A stretch of 5,705 nt of DNA from Fidelibacterota bacterium (lineage in GTDB: Bacteria; Bipolaricaulota; Bipolaricaulia; Bipolaricaulales; Bipolaricaulaceae): contig JAJRVI010000068.1 of NCBI GenBank assembly GCA_024277405.1, forward strand, positions 1 to 5,705, read 5' to 3'. Position numbers and translations under genes: made by a program. Positions 1-4,220 of the stretch are shown one piece after another. Every line of letters begins with the position of its first letter. The first letter of the stretch is position 1. Below the pieces are notes generated by a model. It was not told the DNA's origin. It worked only from the letters and a program-made list of their open reading frames with translations, and ran no database searches.

Positions 1-245
1 TGGGACCGATCTGCGAGAACGCGGATGTGCTCGCCCGGGATGTTCCCTTGCCGCCGTTCGCGCCCGGGGACCTCGTCGCGATCTTGGACGCAGGGGCTTA
101 CGGCGCTTCCATGTCCTCCCGGTACAATTCCCGGCCCCATCCGGCCGAGGTCCTGATCTGCCGGGGAGAACCACTCTTGGCCAGGGAGCGGGAGCGGGTG
201 GAGGATCTCTGGCGGGGGGAGATCATGCCCCCACCCTTGGGGTGA
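1..245 (+). CDS. lysA: Diaminopimelate decarboxylase, C-terminal fragment (5' end outside window)
   Basis: This is the last 80 residues of a PLP-dependent meso-diaminopimelate decarboxylase, the final step of lysine synthesis (meso-DAP to L-lysine + CO2, cytoplasmic). The reading frame is open from base 3 and ends with TGA at 243-245. It opens with GPICENADVLARD, the family's GPxCExxD motif, whose Cys and Glu reach into the active site of the partner subunit and contact the substrate. About 30 residues later comes LDAGAYGASMSSRYNSRP, the conserved C-terminal beta-domain motif whose Tyr lies at the PLP/substrate site. The gene is complete to its stop; only the N-terminal barrel and the PLP lysine lie outside the window. 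The stop overlaps the ATG of the next gene by one base, so the two are probably translationally coupled. Ornithine/arginine decarboxylases of the same fold are possible relatives, but the motif spelling fits LysA best. Confidence 0.93.
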   Translation, partial: GPICENADVLARDVPLPPFAPGDLVAILDAGAYGASMSSRYNSRPHPAEVLICRGEPLLARERERVEDLWRGEIMPPPLG

Positions 246-1000
246 TGTACGTCCGCCCCCCGGTGGCCGATCTCCTGGCTGAACCCGATCCCCGGGCGGA
301 ACGGGTCTCGCAACTCCTCTGCTTCACCCCCTGCGCGCCCCTGGAGGAGGCGGGGGAGTTCGTGCGCGTCCGTGGGCCCGATGGTTACGAGGGTTGGATC
401 CGCCGTACACACCTCGTGTACGAGCCCCTGCCTGAACCGAACTACAAGATCTCGCGGCCCATAGTCCCCGTGATGGATCCCGTTAGCGCGGAGATCATCT
501 TCCGTTTACCCCTCGATGCCCGGATCCCGGGCGAGCGGCGCGGTCGGGACGTGAAGGTGCTTCTCCCCACCGGGAGGTCGGGGATCGTGCCGGAAGGGGC
601 GGTGCGGCCGATCGCCTGGCGCGGCGACATGGAGGATCTCCTCGCCCTCGGCCTCTCGCTCCGGGGCCATCCTTATCTCTGGGGCGGGACCTCGCCGTTC
701 GGGTTCGACTGCTCGGGATTCGTGCAGCGACTGTTCCACTTCGTGTTCGATATCTGGCTCCCCCGGGACTCTCGGGACCAGGCGGGGGTGGGGGAAGAGG
801 TGGGGCCAGAGGAGCTGGAACCGGGCGATCTCTTGTTCTTCCCGGGCCACGTGGCGATTTGGGCCGGAGGGGGAAGGATGCTCCACGCCACCGCCCGGGA
901 AGGCATGGTGACCCTCTCCCCCTGGGCCATGTCGAAGGGGTTCCTGGGTGCCTGCCGGATCAAGCCGTCCTCCATTTGCGGGCGCATCGATCGCGGGTAA
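245..1000 (+). CDS. Cytoplasmic SH3b-NlpC/P60 endopeptidase (gamma-D-Glu-DAP endopeptidase / dipeptidyl-peptidase VI type)
   Basis: This is a 251-residue cysteine peptidase. Family members of the YkfC / dipeptidyl-peptidase VI type cut the gamma-D-Glu-meso-DAP bond in free murein peptides. Residues 1 to about 60 form an SH3b-like domain (ending in GYEGWIRRTHLVY), and about 65-125 a second, weaker SH3-like segment. The C-terminal NlpC/P60 domain starts near 130 with YLWGGTSPFGFDCSGFVQ. Visible catalytic residues are Cys156 (FDCSGF), His202 (GHVAIW) and His214 (LHAT), with the 12-residue His-His spacing of this family; LPRDSRDQ is also conserved. There is no signal peptide or membrane segment, so it should act in the cytoplasm on recycled peptides. 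The ATG at 245 overlaps the lysA stop (TGATG); a GTG at 242 would add one residue. No good Shine-Dalgarno sequence is visible, which fits coupling to lysA. Substrate specificity is inferred from family and context. Confidence 0.87.
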   Translation: MYVRPPVADLLAEPDPRAERVSQLLCFTPCAPLEEAGEFVRVRGPDGYEGWIRRTHLVYEPLPEPNYKISRPIVPVMDPVSAEIIFRLPLDARIPGERRGRDVKVLLPTGRSGIVPEGAVRPIAWRGDMEDLLALGLSLRGHPYLWGGTSPFGFDCSGFVQRLFHFVFDIWLPRDSRDQAGVGEEVGPEELEPGDLLFFPGHVAIWAGGGRMLHATAREGMVTLSPWAMSKGFLGACRIKPSSICGRIDRG

Positions 1001-1030
1001 AAGGGTTGTCGCCTCATATGGGGACGGGAA

Positions 1031-1036
1031 AGGAGG
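1031..1036 (+). promoter_or_regulatory. Strong Shine-Dalgarno deciding a TTG start
   Basis: AGGAGG (inside AAAGGAGGT, 1029-1037) lies 8 bases before the TTG at 1045. This is ideal spacing and makes TTG the best start of the small downstream gene, although an in-frame ATG exists at 1018 with no comparable site in front of it. An ATG at 1040 is out of frame and too close to the site. Confidence 0.7.
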
Positions 1037-1044
1037 TGGATGCT

Positions 1045-1263
1045 TTGCGGATACCGCGGTTCCTCTTCCGCGTGAAGAACCGGGAGATAGAGTTGGAGGC
1101 CAAGGACCTCGTGGAGGCCCTTGGGATCGATGATATCGAGATTCGTCGCGACGACACCATCGCCGAGGCCTGGCTCGAGGACTACGAGACGGGCCGCACC
1201 ATCTACGGGTTCGAGGAGATCAAGGAATATCTCGAGAAACTCGTCCGCGGCGAGGGAGCCTAA
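1045..1263 (+). CDS. Small acidic protein of unknown function (72 aa)
   Basis: I do not recognise this protein. It is a 72-residue soluble protein with many Glu and Asp residues, one Trp, no Cys or His, no signal peptide and no membrane segment. The pattern suggests beta strands (PRFLFRVKNREIELE), a short helix (KDLVEALG), another strand (DIEIRRD), a hairpin-like stretch (AEAWLEDYETGRTIYG) and a C-terminal charged helix (FEEIKEYLEKLVR). The TTG start is chosen because AGGAGG sits 8 bases upstream; starting at ATG 1018 would add nine residues (81 aa). It follows the NlpC/P60 gene by 44 bases on the same strand, so it is probably the last gene of the lysA operon. Its TAA stop (1261-1263) interlocks with the TAG stop of the convergent phosphate-transporter gene. 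The clear ribosome site, alternating charged/hydrophobic pattern and fit between neighbours argue for a real gene. Its function is open. Confidence 0.72.
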   Translation: MRIPRFLFRVKNREIELEAKDLVEALGIDDIEIRRDDTIAEAWLEDYETGRTIYGFEEIKEYLEKLVRGEGA

Positions 1264-1272
1264 GCCCCGCCG
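1248..1272. other. Hairpin spanning the convergent stop codons
   Basis: CGGCG (1248-1252) pairs with CGCCG (1268-1272). After a single unpaired base at 1253, GGG (1254-1256) pairs with CCC (1265-1267), leaving an 8-base loop, AGCCTAAG, that contains both stop codons. Because it is an inverted repeat it can form in transcripts of either strand. Neither side has a U-run, so it is not a canonical intrinsic terminator; it could stabilise or define 3' ends in a junction with no intergenic space. The pairing is seen; the role is inferred. Confidence 0.4.
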
Positions 1273-2210
1273 ATAAGCCCCACCAGCCGGTAAAGACCGA
1301 ACGCGAAGAGGCCGGCCGTGGTGGGCGTGGCCACCCACCCGATGAGGATCTCCAACACGCGGCGGCGGCTGATGGCCCGGATGCCCTTCACGATCCCCAC
1401 CCCCACCACCGCCCCCACCACCGCTTGGGAGGTGGAGACGGGGATGCCCAGGATGGAGAAGAGGTGCACCCCCATGGCAGCCGCGGCTTGGGCCGAGAAG
1501 GCACTTAGGGGATCCAAAACGGTGATGGAGCTGCTCAGCGTCTCGGTCACGCCGCGGCTGAAGGTGATCACCCCGGCGGCGATCGCCAGACCGCCGAACA
1601 GGATGAGCCACCTCCCTCCGAATCCGAGGTTCACCAGCGGGCCGATGGTGGTGCCCACGTGATTCGCGCCCAGGGAAAACGCCATGTAGGCCACCGAGAA
1701 AAGAACCAAGATACCCATCAGGCGGTCCCAGAGCTCCACATACCGCACACGCCGCATGAGAAAGGTGGCTACCCGATAGATGACGTATGAGAGCAAGGCC
1801 ATGAGGAATGGGTTTATCACCCACACCTGGGCGATCTCGGCGAGCTTGCCCACATTGACGGGCGCACCGGCGGCCAACCCTATCCCGGCGACCGCGCCCA
1901 CGATGGCCTGGGTGGTGGACACGGGCAATTTCAACACGGTGGCCAGGGTGACGAAGACCCCCGCCGAGATCAACGCGACGAGGACGGCGGCCTGTGGCAG
2001 TTCTGCCTCCACAACCCCTTTCCCCACCGTCATCGCCACGTTCCCCCCCTGGAGCAGCCCCCCAATCACCACGAAGAGGGAGACCAGAGCTATGGCCCCG
2101 CGGTAGGAGAGGAGCCCCGAGCCGACGGAGGTCCCAACGCAGTTGGCCGTATCGTTGGCCCCGATGTTCCAGCCCACATAAAACCCGCCCAAAAAGAGGA
2201 ACGGCGTCAC
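1260..2210 (-). CDS. PiT-family inorganic phosphate transporter
   Basis: This is a 316-residue integral membrane protein of the PiT (PitA/SLC20) family, which imports inorganic phosphate by cation symport across the inner membrane. The family's two inverted halves are both visible. The first half has GANDTAN (residues 17-23) and PVSTTQAIVGAVAG (96-109); the second has GANHVGTTIGP (181-191) and PVSTSQAVVGAVVG (257-270). Most of the rest is long hydrophobic helices, with a basic loop (LMRRVRYVELWDR, about 151-163) between the halves. The length fits the short archaeal/bacterial PiT type, without the large loop of E. coli PitA. The GTG start at 2210 has AAGGGGG five bases upstream, and the first helix leads directly into GANDTAN as is normal. 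It has its own promoter upstream. One oddity is that the second signature has His184 where Asp (or Asn) is usual. Phosphate is the expected substrate; sulfate-type PiT relatives exist. Confidence 0.93.
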   Translation of the reverse strand: MTPFLFLGGFYVGWNIGANDTANCVGTSVGSGLLSYRGAIALVSLFVVIGGLLQGGNVAMTVGKGVVEAELPQAAVLVALISAGVFVTLATVLKLPVSTTQAIVGAVAGIGLAAGAPVNVGKLAEIAQVWVINPFLMALLSYVIYRVATFLMRRVRYVELWDRLMGILVLFSVAYMAFSLGANHVGTTIGPLVNLGFGGRWLILFGGLAIAAGVITFSRGVTETLSSSITVLDPLSAFSAQAAAAMGVHLFSILGIPVSTSQAVVGAVVGVGIVKGIRAISRRRVLEILIGWVATPTTAGLFAFGLYRLVGLIGGA

Positions 2211-2215
2211 CCTAT

Positions 2216-2222
2216 CCCCCTT
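2216..2222 (-). promoter_or_regulatory. Shine-Dalgarno of the phosphate transporter
   Basis: On the minus strand AAGGGGG (2222-2216) lies 5 bases before the GTG at 2210 and supports that start. The same heptamer with the same 5-base spacer precedes the FolK-like gene at 4054. Confidence 0.6.
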
Positions 2223-2236
2223 CTCTTTAGCGATCT

Positions 2237-2257
2237 ATATAGTAGCCCAAACTATAT
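2237..2257 (-). repeat. Perfect 7-bp inverted repeat overlapping the -10 box (operator candidate)
   Basis: On the minus strand ATATAGT (2257-2251) and ACTATAT (2243-2237) are perfect reverse complements separated by 7 bases (TTGGGCT). The upstream arm covers the -10 hexamer TATAGT and the downstream arm covers the expected transcription start. Half-site centres are 14 bp apart. A dimeric repressor bound here would block the promoter. It does not look like the Pho box that I know, and no regulator gene is in the window. The low-complexity AT content means chance cannot be excluded. Confidence 0.45.
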
Positions 2258-2279
2258 GTGGAACTCTGTTTTAGTTCAA
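2251..2279 (-). promoter_or_regulatory. Sigma70-type promoter for the phosphate transporter
   Basis: Reading the minus strand, TTGAAC (2279-2274, 4 of 6 to TTGACA) is followed after exactly 17 bases by TATAGT (2256-2251, 5 of 6 to TATAAT). The start of transcription would fall near 2244, giving a leader of about 34 bases before the GTG at 2210. The site sits in an AT-rich island in otherwise very GC-rich DNA. This suggests the transporter is transcribed separately from the upstream RNase gene. Confidence 0.65.
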
Positions 2280-2322
2280 GGGCAGGGGGGAGGGGGACGG
2301 TGCCCGGCCTGATCCGACCGGG

Positions 2323-2355
2323 AAAAAAACGGGATCGCGGGCGGGTCAGAACCCC
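2323..2355 (-). terminator. Weak intrinsic terminator candidate after the RNase gene
   Basis: On the minus strand a run of seven T (2329-2323) follows the RNase stop by 16 bases. A possible stem, GGGGTT (2355-2350, inside the last codons) with GATCCC (2336-2331), contains two G-U pairs and a 13-base loop and ends one base before the T-run. The U-run is convincing and the stem is poor. Just beyond it a better hairpin, CCCGGTC/GGCCGGG (2322-2303, loop of 6, one G-U pair), has no U-run after it. Confidence 0.25.
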
Positions 2356-3566
2356 TCCTCCAGTGACTCGAGCATCGCGGAGAGGGACTCCCCCTCCTTC
2401 TTGCGGGTGATCTCCACGAGCCCGAGCTTCGTCACGTCGATGAAGTCGGCCGGGACACGGTCCTTGCGGAGTTCCTGTTTCAACCGCTCGATGACCTTGC
2501 GCTCATCGGCCTTGGAGGCCATGTCCACGAAGTCCACGATGATGATCCCCGAGAGCTTCCGCAGGCGCAGCTGCCTCGGGATCTCCACCGCGGCCTCCAG
2601 GTTCGTGTTCAGGATCGCCGCCTCCTGGTTCTTGTGGCGGATGTCCTTTCCCGTATTCACATCGATGGCGGTGAGGGCCTCGGTCTCGTCGATGGTGATG
2701 AACCCCCCTCCCTTCAGGGGCACCCGGCGCTGGAGGGCCTCCCGTAGCTGGCGCTCGACGTCGTAACGCACGAAGAGGGGCATCGCCCCCCGGTACAGCT
2801 TCACCCGGGGCTTGAGCGCGTCCAGGTGCAGATAGTGGAGGTAGTGGAGGATCTCTTTATATTCCCCCTCGTCGTCGACGATGAGGGAACCCACCTCTTC
2901 GGTGAACCGGTCCCGCACGATGGCCTTCACGAGGTCAGGGTTCCGGTAGAGGAGCGCGGGGGCGGATACCCGCTCCGCCATCTCCTCGATCCCCTTCCAT
3001 GTACCGAGGAGGAACTTGAAATCACGTTCTAGATCTTCCTTGGAGGCGCCGGCCGCGGCGGTCCGGGCGATGAGTCCCTCGCCGGGGGCCTTCAGCTCGT
3101 AGGCGATTTGCCGCAGGCGCTTGGCCTCGTTCGGGTCGGTGATCCGCCGCGAGACCGCCACCCGATCCTCCTTGGGGAGGAAGACCCAGTACCGACCGGG
3201 GAGGCTGATCTTCGTCGTGCCCTGGGGATTCTTGGTTCCCACCCCCTCGCGGCGTACCTGGATGATCAGGGACTGTCCGGGACGCAGGACCTTCTGGATC
3301 GGGGGCGCCCCCTTCCAGGGCTCGAATCCCTTCGCGATGAGGATCGCGTCGTTTATCTCGTGTTGGGACAGGAAGAGGGATTGTTTTTCGCCCACGTTCA
3401 CGAACGCTGCCCCCAGACCGGCGAGAACCGTCTCCACCTTTCCCTTGTAGATGTTCCCCACCAGGCGCGGCCGCTCGGGGCATTCGAAGTAGATCTCCAC
3501 CAGGCGCCCCTCCTCCACGATGGCCACCCGCTTGCGGACGCCCGTTGGGCTCCGCTGCACGTTCAC
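2346..3566 (-). CDS. rng: RNase E/G-family endoribonuclease lacking the zinc-link and small domain
   Basis: This is a 406-residue homologue of RNase G/E, the 5'-end-dependent endoribonuclease that processes rRNA and mRNA. The S1 RNA-binding domain is at about 31-115 (VGNIYKGKVETVLAGLGAAF). The 5'-sensor/RNase H-like region follows, then the DNase I-like catalytic core. That core has ITIDETEALTAIDVNTG (290-306), NTNLEAAVEIPRQLRLR (320-336) and IIIVDFVDM (341-349). Asp302 and Asp345 match the magnesium ligands D303 and D346 of E. coli RNase E. GLVEITRKK (382-390) is the usual end of the core. The protein then stops 16 residues later, without the CPxC zinc-link cysteines or the small domain. The GTG at 3566 shares bases with the TGA of the upstream FolK-like gene (GTGA), which suggests translational coupling. 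The family usually has a few more N-terminal residues (a LVNV strand), and the in-frame codons upstream encode HILV but offer no standard start. It should be cytoplasmic and catalytic; its assembly state is uncertain. Confidence 0.9.
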   Translation of the reverse strand: MNVQRSPTGVRKRVAIVEEGRLVEIYFECPERPRLVGNIYKGKVETVLAGLGAAFVNVGEKQSLFLSQHEINDAILIAKGFEPWKGAPPIQKVLRPGQSLIIQVRREGVGTKNPQGTTKISLPGRYWVFLPKEDRVAVSRRITDPNEAKRLRQIAYELKAPGEGLIARTAAAGASKEDLERDFKFLLGTWKGIEEMAERVSAPALLYRNPDLVKAIVRDRFTEEVGSLIVDDEGEYKEILHYLHYLHLDALKPRVKLYRGAMPLFVRYDVERQLREALQRRVPLKGGGFITIDETEALTAIDVNTGKDIRHKNQEAAILNTNLEAAVEIPRQLRLRKLSGIIIVDFVDMASKADERKVIERLKQELRKDRVPADFIDVTKLGLVEITRKKEGESLSAMLESLEEGF

Positions 3567-4054
3567 GAGGATGTGGTTTCCTCGGAGCGTATCGGCCTCC
3601 TTTCCGGGGGAAGCTCGGCCACGAGCTCCCCGATCGTCCGCCCGAGCACGGGATGGACCATATCGGGGACGAGCTCCGCGAGCGAGGCCAGGATCGCCTC
3701 CCGGCGCAGAAGGTGGGGGCAGGGGATGTGGAGGTCCCCCTCGTTTATCACACGGTCCCCGTAGAGGAGGATCGCGATTTCGATCGGCTTGGGCCCCAAC
3801 GGTTCCGCCCTTTCCTTCCCCAGTATCCTCTCGATCCCCTGACAGATGAAGGAGAGTTCGCGGGGCATTAAGCTCGTCGTGACCTCCACCGCGATGCCCA
3901 TGGCTCCATAGGAGTTCCCCCTTGTGGGGGTCTGGAACCAAGAGGAGGTCCGCTGGATCTTGATACCGCAGGACTCCAACCGACCAAGCGCCTCGACGAT
4001 CCTCTCCCGTTGCGGGGGAACCTCCGCCTGCAACCCGAGGAACACTCGCGCCAT
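3563..4054 (-). CDS. FolK (HPPK)-like protein with degenerate active site
   Basis: This is a 163-residue homologue of 6-hydroxymethyl-7,8-dihydropterin pyrophosphokinase, the folate-pathway enzyme that moves pyrophosphate from ATP to the pterin. The fold signature is clear along its length: RVFLGL at the start, ...TSSWFQTPTRG, the helix RELSFICQGIERILGKE, ILLYGDRVINEGDLHIPCPH, and SLAELVPDMVHPVLGRTIGELVAELP. Key residues differ. The usual GPRTxDxDxLLYG reads GPKPIEIAILLYG, so the two magnesium-binding Asp (E. coli D95, D97) are Glu92 and Ala94. By hand alignment the pterin contacts N55, W89 and F123 are Ala51, Leu86 and Ala120, R92 is Lys89, and H115 is Cys112. Thr/Pro of TP and Arg118 are kept. 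The frame is intact, so this is not simple decay. It starts at ATG 4054 with AAGGGGG five bases upstream and overlaps the RNase gene by 4 bases. Catalysis as HPPK is doubtful. I leave the symbol empty for that reason. Confidence 0.8.
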   Translation of the reverse strand: MARVFLGLQAEVPPQRERIVEALGRLESCGIKIQRTSSWFQTPTRGNSYGAMGIAVEVTTSLMPRELSFICQGIERILGKERAEPLGPKPIEIAILLYGDRVINEGDLHIPCPHLLRREAILASLAELVPDMVHPVLGRTIGELVAELPPERRPIRSEETTSS

Positions 4055-4220
4055 ACTCGCCCCCTTGTGCCGGAGGGGAGGGGACGGGGTTCAGCGTTTC
4101 ACGGGGGCCGCTTTCGACGCGAACCGCGAGACGCGCATCGGAATAACCATCCCCCCCTGTGTTCGCGGCTGGGCCGCCCGTTAACCGGCCCCCTCACATC
4201 GCCCCCTGTTCTCCCGCGCA
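4055..4220 (-). other. glyS - FolK-like intergenic gap with hairpin and possible 19-codon ORF
   Basis: This 166-bp gap is GC-rich. GGGCCG/CGGCCC (4191-4186 with 4176-4171 on the minus strand) forms a 6-bp stem with a 9-base loop about 30 bases after the glyS stop, with no U-run. Further on, a 19-codon open frame (ATG 4150 to TGA 4091, mostly basic, ending KAAPVKR) follows a G-rich run. Its first ATG is directly against the G-run and its second ATG (4138) is 12 bases away, so ribosome-site spacing is poor for both. No convincing sigma70 promoter was seen. Confidence 0.3.
4060..4066 (-). promoter_or_regulatory. Shine-Dalgarno of the FolK-like gene
   Basis: On the minus strand AAGGGGG (4066-4060) lies 5 bases before the ATG at 4054 and supports that start. 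Confidence 0.6.

Noticed and set aside
98..412. 104-residue minus-strand frame over lysA and the NlpC/P60 start
   Set aside because: It is antisense to two clearly identified genes and has no recognisable motif.
1018..1020. ATG at 1018 as the start of the small 72-aa gene
   Set aside because: No ribosome site precedes it, and the AGGAGG lies after it with ideal spacing to TTG 1045. It remains possible.
673..1824. 383-residue minus-strand open frame across three annotated regions
   Set aside because: It is antisense to the NlpC/P60 and small genes and out of frame with the phosphate transporter. Its protein is low-complexity (Gly/His/Arg/Pro runs), typical of a GC-rich shadow frame.
3567..3941. 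Upstream extension of the RNase gene by 125 residues
   Set aside because: The extra residues overlap the FolK-like gene in another frame and look like Arg/Gly/Pro-rich shadow sequence. Homology begins at about the GTG at 3566.
4171..4191. Hairpin after glyS as an intrinsic terminator
   Set aside because: The stem is good but there is no U-run on the transcript side, so I list it only as a structure in the gap.
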